Source of the DNA: Oceanospirillaceae bacterium
GTDB lineage: Bacteria; Pseudomonadota; Gammaproteobacteria; Pseudomonadales; Oceanobacteraceae
Direction of reading: 5' to 3'
Length of the DNA stretch: 64,000 nucleotides
Assembly: GCA_002724925.1 (NCBI GenBank)
Contig: PBQA01000013.1
Span: 248,001 to 312,000 of the forward strand
Part shown: positions 9,377-18,081 of the stretch, piece after piece
Position numbering within the stretch: position 1 is the first letter of the stretch
Layout of the letters: every line of letters begins with the position of its first letter
Notes under the pieces: generated by a model
What the model was told of the DNA's origin: nothing
What the model saw: only the letters and a program-made list of their open reading frames with translations
Database searches by the model: none
Position numbers and translations under genes: made by a program

Positions 9377-11011
9377 ATGTCCAAGTCACTGACTGCCAGC
9401 CTGAAAATTGCGTTGGCGCAATGTAACTTTCACGTCGGCGATATCCCCGGCAATACGGCAAAAATCATAGAAGCTGCAAAGAAAGCGGCAGATGATGGTG
9501 CGCAGTTGATTGTATTCAGTGAACTCGCTCTGACGGGCTATCCGCCAGAAGACCTGCTTATGCGTGCAAGCCTGGAGCTCCGCGTGAAAGAAGCACTCAA
9601 AGAAGTGGCTGCGATCAGTCATGACATCGCCGTGGCGGTAGGGTATCCAGTAACTCGTGATAATCGCCTCTATAACTGCGCAGGGGTATGGTTTGAAGGT
9701 ACTTGTCTTGGAGAGTATGCCAAGCAGGAGCTGCCGAACTATCAGGTCTTTGATGAAAAACGCTACTTTTCAGCGGGCGAAGACGCGCAAGTGGTCGAGC
9801 TTCATGGCGTAAAGTTGGGCCTGACGGTGTGCGAGGATGTCTGGTTTGATGCACCTGTGGCGATGGCAGCGGAGGCCGGTGCCGAGTTGATCCTGAATCT
9901 GAATGCTTCACCATTTCATAGTGGCAAGCAGCAGGAACGTATCGACCTCATCAAAAAACACACGTCGCAGCATAAACTCCCCATCCTTTACGTGAACCAG
10001 TCAGGCGGGCAGGACGAACTGGTATTTGATGGTAGCTCGTTTGCGGTAAATGCCGACTCTGATTGTGTATTGCAGATGGCGTCCTGGCGGGAAGATCAGG
10101 CGTATGTGATGTTCGAGCAAGGTGAGTTACGCGCAGAGTCTGAATCGCGGGCGGCGAGGGAAGACGGTCTTGCCAGTCTCTATAACGCATTGGTTGTCGG
10201 TGTTCGTGACTATGTGAATAAAAACCGCTTTCCAGGGGTCGTACTTGGTCTTTCTGGCGGGATCGATTCAGCGCTGACGCTGGCCATTGCGGTTGATGCG
10301 CTTGGGCCGGAGCGCGTGCGCGCCGTTATGATGCCGTTTACTTACACCTCGGGCATGAGTAAAGAAGATGCCGCGTTGCAGGCTGAGGCGATGGGCGTTA
10401 AGTATCAATCCATTTCGATTGAACCCATGTACCGCGAATTTATGTCTGCGCTTGCTCCCGACTTTGAGGGGTTGAAAGTCGATACTACGGAAGAAAATCT
10501 GCAATCCCGTTGTCGTGGCGTGTTGTTAATGGCGTTGTCGAACAAGACGGGATATATGGTTCTGACAACCGGCAATAAAAGCGAAATGGCCGTCGGTTAT
10601 GCGACGCTCTATGGGGACATGGCCGGTGGCTATGGGGCGTTAAAAGACGTCTACAAAACCAAGGTGTTTGCCCTGGCTGAATACCGGAATTCCCTTTCGC
10701 CTGTGATTCCGCAGCGCGTCATTGATCGTCCGCCATCCGCTGAGCTTGCACCGGATCAGGTCGATGAAGACAGTCTCCCTGCTTATCCTGTGCTGGATGA
10801 CATTCTGGAGCGCTACATCGAACATGATGAAAGTGCTGAGCAGATCATTACGGCCGGACATAATCGTGAAGACGTGATGCGGGTAGTGCGGCTGGTGGAT
10901 GTTAACGAATACAAGCGTCGTCAGGCGCCGATCGGTGTCCGGGTGACTCGCCGTGGCTTTGGTCGGGACCGTCGTTATCCTGTGACAAACGGCTGGAAGG
11001 CGGGGATCTGA
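9377..11011 (+). CDS. nadE: Glutamine-dependent NAD+ synthetase
   Basis: 544 residues, the long glutamine-hydrolysing form. The N-terminal nitrilase-like amidotransferase domain has the catalytic triad E49 (FSELALTGYPPEDL), K116 (KQELPNYQVFDEKRYF) and C152 (GLTVCEDVWF). The C-terminal synthetase has the ATP-pyrophosphatase P-loop SGGIDS at 293-298 and the conserved GNKSEMAVGYATLYGD. It converts deamido-NAD to NAD using ammonia channelled from glutamine, the last step of NAD synthesis in the cytoplasm. No clear Shine-Dalgarno lies close to the ATG. Stand-alone gene, divergent from pilS, convergent with the desaturase. Confidence 0.96.
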   Translation: MSKSLTASLKIALAQCNFHVGDIPGNTAKIIEAAKKAADDGAQLIVFSELALTGYPPEDLLMRASLELRVKEALKEVAAISHDIAVAVGYPVTRDNRLYNCAGVWFEGTCLGEYAKQELPNYQVFDEKRYFSAGEDAQVVELHGVKLGLTVCEDVWFDAPVAMAAEAGAELILNLNASPFHSGKQQERIDLIKKHTSQHKLPILYVNQSGGQDELVFDGSSFAVNADSDCVLQMASWREDQAYVMFEQGELRAESESRAAREDGLASLYNALVVGVRDYVNKNRFPGVVLGLSGGIDSALTLAIAVDALGPERVRAVMMPFTYTSGMSKEDAALQAEAMGVKYQSISIEPMYREFMSALAPDFEGLKVDTTEENLQSRCRGVLLMALSNKTGYMVLTTGNKSEMAVGYATLYGDMAGGYGALKDVYKTKVFALAEYRNSLSPVIPQRVIDRPPSAELAPDQVDEDSLPAYPVLDDILERYIEHDESAEQIITAGHNREDVMRVVRLVDVNEYKRRQAPIGVRVTRRGFGRDRRYPVTNGWKAGI

Positions 11012-11078
11012 CCCCTTTCCGGCTGTCAGGATAACGCTACAGGCATTGGCTGCATGGTAGGGGCGAAAAGAGCGGCAT

Positions 11079-11098
11079 GTGCGCCAGGGACGGCGCAC
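11079..11098. repeat. Short palindrome between nadE and the desaturase
   Basis: GTGCGCC and GGCGCAC form a perfect 7-base inverted repeat around a 6-base loop in the convergent gap after nadE. No U-run follows, so it is not a standard intrinsic terminator. The downstream CAGGGATGTATTT resembles CAGGGATGGATTT near 28521, which suggests a dispersed intergenic element rather than a gene-specific site. Confidence 0.4.
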
Positions 11099-11165
11099 TT
11101 GAGCCTACAGGGATGTATTTACGGCGTCCGCTCGTTCGCTTATATCAGGCAGCGCCATACATTCG

Positions 11166-12251
11166 TTAAACCACACGCTCATTCATACGGTTAGCCCGCT
11201 TAAACGTTCCCATGTCATTAAATCGAATACCGTGACGGCGGAGCACTTCATGGGATTCTTTCTCGCCTAAATGTCGAATATAAAAGGGGTCACGTACAAC
11301 AAAGTGATGAATCGCATGAGTGCTGCCGAAGTTAAAGCAGAACAGCTGAAGTGGGATTAAATACCACTTATTCATCACCTGACATTGCTCATGAATAATC
11401 CCCGGCGTGTTGTCGCCAAAGTAATGCATATTCGATGAAATAAAGTGCAGACAGAAAGTACGCAGGACGTTAGGTGCAATCAAAATAACAACGGTTGCAG
11501 TTACCCAGGCTTCCTGCGCCAGCAGCCATTGTGGCCAGTCAATCGTTGTTCCGAATGCCCAGGCGATACCGTTGGCGAGGTGAAATAATACAAAGCCATG
11601 CCAGAGGGTGTAACAGATATAGCCGATAGGGTTAAAACTTAGCGCACCAATAATTCTTAAGTTTTTAATATCTGTCTTATTTATTTTACCCTGTTTCAGC
11701 AACTTTCTGGGTACCACGAAATATTTACCCGCACGCAGATAAAAAGCCAGCATGTTGTCACCAACCATCAGAAAGCGTTTCCAGTCCCATTTTTCGCCGT
11801 TGGTAATGCCGCGTTCTTCCAGGTCTGTTTCTGTGCCCGACACTTTATGGTGATGCAGGTGCAGGTAGCGGCGAATCCATGGGTTCTGAGTCAGTGGGCG
11901 TGCCAGATACACGCCAGCCATCATCAAGTGATGCCAGACCGGTTGCTTGCGGAAATACATGTAGTGAATCAGATCGTGCTCTAACTCGTGTAACAGTGAC
12001 GTCCAGAACGCACTTAACACAATGACCATCCAGGCCGGCATGATGCCTTCCAGCCAAAGCACACCATTGAGAACCATCCCGGCAATACTGACCAGAAAAA
12101 TGCCCATGCCTACGGCATTCTGGTGCTCAACCAGAAACGGATGACGAGCTCGAACCTTGTCACTTACCTGCATCAATTCTTTCTGGATCTGGCGATCTTT
12201 AGCGCGGAGTGCCTGAAAGCGCTCGCTGTTTTTATCCGTGGTATCAGTCAT
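11166..12251 (-). CDS. Membrane fatty-acid desaturase-family protein
   Basis: 361 residues with the three histidine boxes of integral-membrane di-iron desaturases/hydroxylases: HELEHDLIH (about residue 88), HLHHH (about 130) and HAIHH (about 314), separated by hydrophobic spans. The substrate cannot be told; an acyl lipid or alkane-type chain is likely. GGAG lies 7 bases before the ATG. An AraC-family regulator starts 115 bases away in the opposite direction, so the two probably share a regulatory region and the regulator may control this gene (inference). A second, different desaturase lies at 47376-48395. Confidence 0.85.
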   Translation of the reverse strand: MTDTTDKNSERFQALRAKDRQIQKELMQVSDKVRARHPFLVEHQNAVGMGIFLVSIAGMVLNGVLWLEGIMPAWMVIVLSAFWTSLLHELEHDLIHYMYFRKQPVWHHLMMAGVYLARPLTQNPWIRRYLHLHHHKVSGTETDLEERGITNGEKWDWKRFLMVGDNMLAFYLRAGKYFVVPRKLLKQGKINKTDIKNLRIIGALSFNPIGYICYTLWHGFVLFHLANGIAWAFGTTIDWPQWLLAQEAWVTATVVILIAPNVLRTFCLHFISSNMHYFGDNTPGIIHEQCQVMNKWYLIPLQLFCFNFGSTHAIHHFVVRDPFYIRHLGEKESHEVLRRHGIRFNDMGTFKRANRMNERVV

Positions 12252-12366
12252 ACTTATACTCCAAACTCATGGCCCGGCAGACATACACAGGCCTTTGATT
12301 ACATACTGGAGAAAAACCTGTTTCCATGCTTTGCACTGACCGCCAACCAGTTGACCGGAGACGCCA

Positions 12367-13380
12367 ATGACTGAGCAACCCAAAGCGGTGGCCATGTTTC
12401 TGCGTCCGCTGGCTAACCTGCTGCAACAGCATGGTGATGATCCTGCAGCTTTGTTTGCGGAGCATGGCGTCTCGGTTGAAGATACGTTCAACCCGGAAGT
12501 CTGGATCAGTGTCGATGCGACTTCAGCCTTACTGACGGCTGCTGAGGATCGTCTTCAGGATCCTTCTCTGGGCATTAATATGGCTCGCCGCAGTGAATAC
12601 TCTGCATTTGGTGGGCTGGGGCTGGCATTGTCTGCGGGTGGTAGCATGCTCAGCGTTCTGCAGCGTCTTGCTCGTTACCAGAGACTGATCAGCGATGCCG
12701 TGCAGGCTGAGCTGGTGGTTGAAGATACTACCGTGTGCGTACAGTTCCGGCCTTCAACCGGGCATGTGCCTCACCCTCAGGGAATACAGTATGTGATGTC
12801 CAGCCTGATGCGCCTGGTCAGGCTCAGGGTAGATCCTGCATTGAACCCTCTCGAAGTTCATGTGGCATCTCATGACGATGATTATTGCGCATCGATGGCC
12901 CGCTACTTTCGTGTGGCGCCGACCAAAAGCGACTACTACGGCCTGACGTTCGACCGGAAGCAGGCTGCAGCCCAACTGCATTCCAGCGATAACCGGATGG
13001 TTGCTATGCTCGAAGCAACGCTGAATGAGCGACTCGCTGAGCAGGAAAAAGGCTCGCTCGTGATTCAACTTTCGTTGTGGCTTGAGGGGCAGCTTCCAGA
13101 AGGGGAGCCTACGATGACAGACGCTGCGGAGCGCTTTCACATGAGTGTCCGTAGCCTGCAGCGGCGCCTCACTGATGAAGACCTGAGCTGGAAGGCGTTA
13201 CTGGAGAAAACACGCCGGACTCTGGTCGAAAGACACCTGGCGCTTCCTGGTACTACCATAACGCAACTGGCGTTTATGCTGGGCTTCTCCGACGTCAGTG
13301 CATTCTCCCGCGCTTTCAAAAAATGGTACGGCGTGTCACCGACCCAGTTTCGCGCCAGCGAAACCTCTCAAAACCAGTAA
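12367..13380 (+). CDS. AraC-family transcriptional regulator
   Basis: 337 residues. The N-terminal about 200 residues fit the Arabinose_bd (PF12625-type) ligand domain found in OruR/ArgR-like AraC proteins. The C-terminus has two helix-turn-helix motifs: MTDAAERFHMSVRSLQRRL and the highly typical ITQLAFMLGFSDVSAFSRAF with the PTQFR ending. It is divergent from the desaturase at 11166-12251, its most likely target. Members with this N-terminal domain often sense fatty-acid or amino-acid-like ligands; the effector here is unknown. Confidence 0.88.
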   Translation: MTEQPKAVAMFLRPLANLLQQHGDDPAALFAEHGVSVEDTFNPEVWISVDATSALLTAAEDRLQDPSLGINMARRSEYSAFGGLGLALSAGGSMLSVLQRLARYQRLISDAVQAELVVEDTTVCVQFRPSTGHVPHPQGIQYVMSSLMRLVRLRVDPALNPLEVHVASHDDDYCASMARYFRVAPTKSDYYGLTFDRKQAAAQLHSSDNRMVAMLEATLNERLAEQEKGSLVIQLSLWLEGQLPEGEPTMTDAAERFHMSVRSLQRRLTDEDLSWKALLEKTRRTLVERHLALPGTTITQLAFMLGFSDVSAFSRAFKKWYGVSPTQFRASETSQNQ

Positions 13381-13529
13381 GACTCCTGCAATACGTATTG
13401 GGCCAGCTCTGCCTGTGATACTGACTTCAACCTCGCACCTCCTCTATTCTGCATCGACCTCCAGTCCAGAGGCCTGTGTCCATACACAGTTTTATTAAAA
13501 TTAATAAGTGTATTGTTAGTAAAGTTACA

Positions 13530-13548
13530 AATGAAAAACATTTGCATT
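13530..13548. promoter_or_regulatory. Candidate Fur box before the TonB receptor
   Basis: AATGAAAAACATTTGCATT matches 14 of 18 defined positions of the 19-base Fur consensus (AATGATAATNATTATCATT). It overlaps a perfect inverted repeat CAAATG-N5-CATTTG (13528-13544) in an AT-rich stretch 54 bases before the receptor start. Iron repression of the receptor is inferred. Confidence 0.55.
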
Positions 13549-13601
13549 TGCAGTTAAGTGAAAATAGTATACGCGCAAATTCCCCCGTATGGACCTTAAA
13601 C

Positions 13602-15947
13602 ATGAAGTTTCGAAATCAGCTTTTTCCTTTGAGTGCACTCGCTGCAGCGGTTGTTGCCTCCGTGTCAGCGACAGCCGAAGAGCAGCCGATCGAATTGGAA
13701 AAGTTCGTTGTTACGGCGGCCGGTTACGAGCAGAAAGTGGTTGATGCTCCAGCCAGTATCTCTGTAATCACTCAGGAAGATCTCCGCTCACGCCCTTATG
13801 TCACGCTTCTGGATGCCGTCCGCGAACTGGAAGGTGTCGACGTTGGTGAGACCCGAGATAAAACCGGGCAGGGTACTATCTCGATCCGTGGTATGGGGGC
13901 AGATTACACCCTGATCCTGATTGATGGCCGTCGCCAGAACAACCACGGTGACATCTACCCGAATAACTTCGGTGGTAACCAGTTCAACCACATTCCACCG
14001 TTGGATGCGATCGAACGTATTGAGGTTATTCGCGGGCCAGCATCTACCCTTTACGGAGCGGATGCTCTGGGTGGCGTAATCAATATTATCACCAAGAAAG
14101 TGACCGATGACTGGACTGGTTCTGCAAGTATCGGTCGCACTTTTCAGGAGTACGATGAGTACGGTGCCGACACAACTGCAGACTTTAACGTTGCCGGGCC
14201 GTTAATCGAAAACGTACTGGGTATGGAGTTGCGCGGCAGTATTTATAAGCGTGATGCATCAGAGCCAGAGTACGACTCTGTTACTGACCCGAACGGCGAT
14301 GAGCAGACACGTGAACTGGGCTTCGGGCGAGGTGGTAAAACCACCGACAATACCAACAAGAGTATCGGCATCGGTTTTAACTGGAATGTGGCTGATAACC
14401 AGAGCCTGACCTTCGACTACGATACATCCAAGCAGGTGTATGATAACGAACCTCTGGCGGATGGAAGCTTCCCTCTCGGAACTGTAGATAGCATCGATAC
14501 TATCTGGCAGGACCGAGGCGGTGTTGTTAGTCCTCGCGCAGGTTATGCTCAGGATCAGGAGTTCACTCGTGATCAGTGGGCGATCTCACACGAAGGTGAG
14601 TGGAGTTTTGGTAACAGCCTGGTGTCTCTGCAGAATATCGAAACCAATAACAACGGCAGAACTATTCCACTCTCTGTATCAGAACGTCTGCTGCTGCAGG
14701 AAATGTACGATGGTACGGGCGATTATGCGGGGCTGAGCGAAGATGAGCGTCGAGCGATTGCTGAAGATACCTTTCTGCCACGACCTGAACGTACCATGGA
14801 AAGCAGCCAGTACGTTCTGGACGCTAAGCTTGAATTGCCGGTTCAAGATCTGGCTGGCGATCACCTCTTCATCGTCGGTGGTCAGTACGTTGACGCGGAG
14901 CTCACTGACGGCGTATTTGGTCGCGAAGAGGGTGATTCCGGGCGGGTTTCAGACTTCACTACGTATTCCTTGTTTGCTGAAGACAGCTGGACCATGGTGC
15001 CTGACTTTACGCTGACCGCGGGTCTGCGTTACGACGGCCACGATGCCTTCGGTAGTAACGTAAGCCCACGCCTTTATGCGGTATACAGCCTGACGCCTGA
15101 GTGGACGGTAAAAGGTGGTGTGAGCAGTGGTTATAAAACACCAAAAACGACTGACCTCTATGATGGCATTATCGGTTTCGGTGGTCAGGGAACATTCCCG
15201 TTTGCGGGTAACCCGGACCTTGAGCCAGAGAAAAGCCGCAATACAGAAGCTGCGATCTATTGGGAGTCGATGGAAAATCGTCACAGCTTTAACGCGACCA
15301 TTTTCCACAACCGCTTCGAAGATAAAATTGCACGTAGCGATGCAGTGCCAACCTGTGCTCAGACTGGCGGTGAACGCCCATGTGTGAATCTGGGTGAGTA
15401 CGAGCAGCTTGGAGGTAGGTTGATTCTTTCTCAACCAATCAATATCGATGACGCTCTGATCCGTGGTGCGGAAGTGGCTGGTCGCTTACAGATTATCGAC
15501 TCATTGGCATTACGTGGTAACTACACCTACACCGATAGCCGTCAGCTTTCTGGTTCGCAGGAAGGTCAGCCGCTGACCAATACGGCGGAGCACATGAGCA
15601 ACGTGACTCTGGAATGGGACATCAATACTAAGCTCTCGGCACAGCTGACCAATGAGACGCGCTCTGCTCGCTTCCGTGGCGTGGATGAGAATAATGATCC
15701 TCTCTACTACAAGGATTATCGCGTGCTGAACCTGGGTGCAAATTATGCGGTGAACAGCTACTTCAGTGTGTATGCACGTATAAACAACCTACTGGATGAA
15801 GACTTCACCACTTACAGTGTGCGCTACGATGATGCGAACGATGATGGCGTTTTCGATGCGGGTGATGATGAAGTTATTTTCGAAGATGACTACAACAACA
15901 AAGACAAGCGTCGCAACCTCTGGGTTGGTCTGAACGTACGCTTCTGA
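13602..15947 (+). CDS. TonB-dependent outer-membrane receptor, probably siderophore/iron
   Basis: About 781 residues from the ATG at 13602, which directly precedes a clear signal peptide (MKFRNQLFPLSALAAAVV, cleavage near SATA/EE). A longer frame from 13476 adds only 42 non-signal residues. The TonB-box-like EKFVVTAAG is followed by the plug domain (ASISVITQEDL, GTISIRGMG, DAIERIEVIRGPASTLYGADALGG) and a beta barrel ending in the expected terminal phenylalanine (VGLNVRF). One loop holds a paired-cysteine segment (CAQTGGERPC). It most resembles catecholate-siderophore receptors of the FepA/CirA type, but the ligand is not determinable. A Fur-like site lies upstream and a strong terminator downstream. 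Confidence 0.93.
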   Translation: MKFRNQLFPLSALAAAVVASVSATAEEQPIELEKFVVTAAGYEQKVVDAPASISVITQEDLRSRPYVTLLDAVRELEGVDVGETRDKTGQGTISIRGMGADYTLILIDGRRQNNHGDIYPNNFGGNQFNHIPPLDAIERIEVIRGPASTLYGADALGGVINIITKKVTDDWTGSASIGRTFQEYDEYGADTTADFNVAGPLIENVLGMELRGSIYKRDASEPEYDSVTDPNGDEQTRELGFGRGGKTTDNTNKSIGIGFNWNVADNQSLTFDYDTSKQVYDNEPLADGSFPLGTVDSIDTIWQDRGGVVSPRAGYAQDQEFTRDQWAISHEGEWSFGNSLVSLQNIETNNNGRTIPLSVSERLLLQEMYDGTGDYAGLSEDERRAIAEDTFLPRPERTMESSQYVLDAKLELPVQDLAGDHLFIVGGQYVDAELTDGVFGREEGDSGRVSDFTTYSLFAEDSWTMVPDFTLTAGLRYDGHDAFGSNVSPRLYAVYSLTPEWTVKGGVSSGYKTPKTTDLYDGIIGFGGQGTFPFAGNPDLEPEKSRNTEAAIYWESMENRHSFNATIFHNRFEDKIARSDAVPTCAQTGGERPCVNLGEYEQLGGRLILSQPINIDDALIRGAEVAGRLQIIDSLALRGNYTYTDSRQLSGSQEGQPLTNTAEHMSNVTLEWDINTKLSAQLTNETRSARFRGVDENNDPLYYKDYRVLNLGANYAVNSYFSVYARINNLLDEDFTTYSVRYDDANDDGVFDAGDDEVIFEDDYNNKDKRRNLWVGLNVRF

Positions 15948-15964
15948 TTCAGGTAAGTGCGAAT

Positions 15965-15992
15965 AAAAAAGGGCCGCAAGGCCCTTTTTTTT
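15965..15992 (+). terminator. Intrinsic terminator after the TonB receptor
   Basis: A-run, GGGCC-GCAA-GGCCC stem-loop and a T8 run, 18 bases after the receptor stop. The flanking A and T runs extend the stem and could work in both directions. It separates the receptor transcript from the PepSY operon. Confidence 0.9.
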
Positions 15993-16038
15993 ACGGGAGG
16001 CTTTTACCTTTGGATAATGCATAGAAGTGTCATTATCA

Positions 16039-16057
16039 AATAAAAATACTTCTCATT
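16039..16057. promoter_or_regulatory. Candidate Fur box before the PepSY operon
   Basis: AATAAAAATACTTCTCATT matches 14 of 18 defined Fur-consensus positions. Just upstream, GATAATG (16013-16019) and CATTATC (16031-16037) form another Fur-like inverted pair. The sites lie 60-100 bases before the PepSY gene start, a plausible operator position. Confidence 0.55.
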
Positions 16058-16114
16058 AACTTGCCGTTTGTTAGTATTCTCACCGTTCGCTGATGGGCTT
16101 TTTTGGATGTAGTC

Positions 16115-16711
16115 ATGTTTTCTCGATTTATCCCGGGCACATTACGTCAGTGGCACTGGGTCAGTTCGGCAGTATGCCTGGTAGGTATGATTCTGTTTGC
16201 ATTCACCGGTATTACCCTAAATCACGCCGCCGATATCCCCGCAGATCCTGAACGCACAACAGTAGAATCAGAGCTACCACCGGGAGTGCTCAGTGCGGTT
16301 CAGAATCGCTCAGAAGGGCCGTTGCCTATGGCTGTTCGTCGTTGGTTGAACGATCAGCATGGTATCTCCACCCGAGATGTTGATGCTGAGTGGGATGAGT
16401 ATGAAGTCTACCTCGGCATGCCCAAGCCCGGCGGTGATGCCTGGCTGAGTATTGATCTGGAAACCGGCAGTTTTATTTATGAAGACACAGATCGCGGAGT
16501 AATTTCCTACCTTAATGATCTTCACAAAGGTCGGAATACCAATACCGCATGGTCGTGGTTTATCGATATTTTTTCGGTGCTTTGTCTGGTTTTTTCCCTG
16601 AGCGGATTATGGCTTCTCGCCCGATATGCCAGACAACGTCCAAGTACCTGGCCACTGGTGGCATTCGGCGTTATTGCACCCATTATTTTACTTGTTCTCG
16701 CTGCGCACTAA
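16115..16711 (+). CDS. PepSY-associated transmembrane protein
   Basis: About 198 residues with three hydrophobic segments: near the N-terminus (HWVSSAVCLVGMILFAFTG), around residues 145-168 (FIDIFSVLCLVFSLSGLWLL), and at the C-terminus. Between the first two is a periplasmic region with DAWLSIDLETGSF, the PepSY signature. Histidines flank the helices (WHW, LNH, LHKGRN) and could bind heme. Related PepSY membrane proteins such as FoxB reduce ferric siderophores across the inner membrane (family knowledge); that role here is inferred from the neighbouring TonB receptor and flavoreductase. The ATG at 16115 was preferred to an upstream TTG at 16103. Confidence 0.82.
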   Translation: MFSRFIPGTLRQWHWVSSAVCLVGMILFAFTGITLNHAADIPADPERTTVESELPPGVLSAVQNRSEGPLPMAVRRWLNDQHGISTRDVDAEWDEYEVYLGMPKPGGDAWLSIDLETGSFIYEDTDRGVISYLNDLHKGRNTNTAWSWFIDIFSVLCLVFSLSGLWLLARYARQRPSTWPLVAFGVIAPIILLVLAAH

Positions 16712-16721
16712 GGAGTCGCTG

Positions 16722-17243
16722 ATGAAATTAATTAAATCCGGACTGATGACTGCGGTCGCACTCGCTTCTTTTACACAGGTGCTGGCGGCTGATCTTTCGG
16801 TCTCTGTAGAGATTCCAGAGTTGGATGTCGCTGAATATCACAAGCCTTATGTTGCTATCTGGATTGAAGATGATCGCAATCAGGTCGTTAGTAATCTGGC
16901 CGTCTGGTACGACGTGGATATGCGTAATGCCGAAGGTGAAAAGTGGCTGAAAGACATGCGCCAGTGGTGGCGTCGCAGTGGCCGCTCACTGGATATGCCT
17001 GTCGATGGCGTCAGCGGTGCTACTTATGGTCCGGGCGCTTATGAGCTGGAGTTTACGTCTGGTAAGGCACCTCTCGCAGACCTCAAGCCTGGCGAATATC
17101 GCCTGCGTGTTGAAGCGGCGCGGGAAGTGGGTGGCCGCGAACTGATCAACATTCCTTTCAGCTGGCCTCAAAGCGGTGAGAAGACACTTGAAGAACAGGG
17201 TAGCTCTGAACTGGGCGCTATCGAACTGACCATCAAACCTTAA
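16722..17243 (+). CDS. DUF2271 periplasmic protein
   Basis: About 173 residues. AAGGAG stands 7 bases before the ATG at 16722, and a signal peptide follows (MKLIKSGLMTAVALASF, cleavage near VLAA/D). The mature protein shows the DUF2271 pattern: YVAIWIEDDRNQVVSNLAVWY, a tryptophan-rich MRQWWRRSGR, then DGVSGATYGPGAYELEF. Biochemical function is unknown for this family. It commonly sits beside PepSY proteins and DUF4198 in iron-receptor loci, as it does here, 10 bases after the PepSY gene. Confidence 0.82.
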   Translation: MKLIKSGLMTAVALASFTQVLAADLSVSVEIPELDVAEYHKPYVAIWIEDDRNQVVSNLAVWYDVDMRNAEGEKWLKDMRQWWRRSGRSLDMPVDGVSGATYGPGAYELEFTSGKAPLADLKPGEYRLRVEAAREVGGRELINIPFSWPQSGEKTLEEQGSSELGAIELTIKP

Positions 17244-17253
17244 GGAAATGCAG

Positions 17254-18078
17254 ATGAAAATGAACGTATTAAAGCCTATTTTATTGGGCGCTCTTGTTGC
17301 TGGCACTCTGTCCGCGGAAGCTCATCGCGCCTGGATTCTTCCACAGGAAACTCAGCTCTCGGGCGAAGATCGTTGGGTCGGTTTCGAAGCAGCAGTATCT
17401 AACGATATTTTTGTCGCCAACTATCACGCCGTTCGTTTTAATGATCTGATCGTCCTCCAGCCAGACGGCGATAAAAGCGAAGCAGAGAACCTGCATACCG
17501 GTAAGTACCGCACTGTCTTCGACGTAAAACTTGAAGACGAAGGTACCTACAAAATCTTTACGGCAAGTAATGGCATGCGTGCCATGTGGGAAGAAGACGG
17601 TAAGCGTCGTATGTATCCTGGCCGTGGCGAGCAATACACTGACGAAGGTTTTGCTGAAAACGTACCTGAAAAAGCAGACAAGCTGCGTGTAATGCAGTCA
17701 TCGCGTCGTATGGAAACCTTTGTCACACTCGGTGCGCCAACAAGCGACACACTTAAGCCAACGAACAAAGGACTCGAGCTGGTGCCAGTGACGCACCCGA
17801 ATGATCTCTATTCCGGTGAGCAGGCGACTTTTAAGTTTCTGATTGATGGTGAACCTGCTGAAGGCGCTGAACTGACCGCCATTCGTGAAGGAACCCGCTA
17901 TCGCAACAGTCAGGATGAAATTACTGCCGTTGCCAACAAAAAAGGCGAGGTTAAACTTAATTGGAAAGGCGCTGGCCGCTACTTTATTGAAGTTGAATAT
18001 AAAGACGACAAAGCGAAGAAGCCGGCCATTGAGCGCACGGGCTCTTACGTGACTGTGCTTGAGGTCTTACCGGACTGA
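17254..18078 (+). CDS. DUF4198 periplasmic protein
   Basis: About 274 residues. AAGGA 7 bases upstream selects the ATG at 17254 over an ATG at 17248. The signal peptide ends at LSAEA/H, so the mature protein would begin HRAWILP, an N-terminal histidine typical of DUF4198 proteins linked with metal uptake. The C-terminal half has an immunoglobulin-like region (EQATFKFLIDGEPAEGAELTAIREG). Function is unproven. It may bind a metal or a metal complex in the periplasm, suggested by the receptor, PepSY and flavoreductase neighbours in the same operon. Confidence 0.8.
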   Translation: MKMNVLKPILLGALVAGTLSAEAHRAWILPQETQLSGEDRWVGFEAAVSNDIFVANYHAVRFNDLIVLQPDGDKSEAENLHTGKYRTVFDVKLEDEGTYKIFTASNGMRAMWEEDGKRRMYPGRGEQYTDEGFAENVPEKADKLRVMQSSRRMETFVTLGAPTSDTLKPTNKGLELVPVTHPNDLYSGEQATFKFLIDGEPAEGAELTAIREGTRYRNSQDEITAVANKKGEVKLNWKGAGRYFIEVEYKDDKAKKPAIERTGSYVTVLEVLPD

Positions 18079-18081
18079 TTT

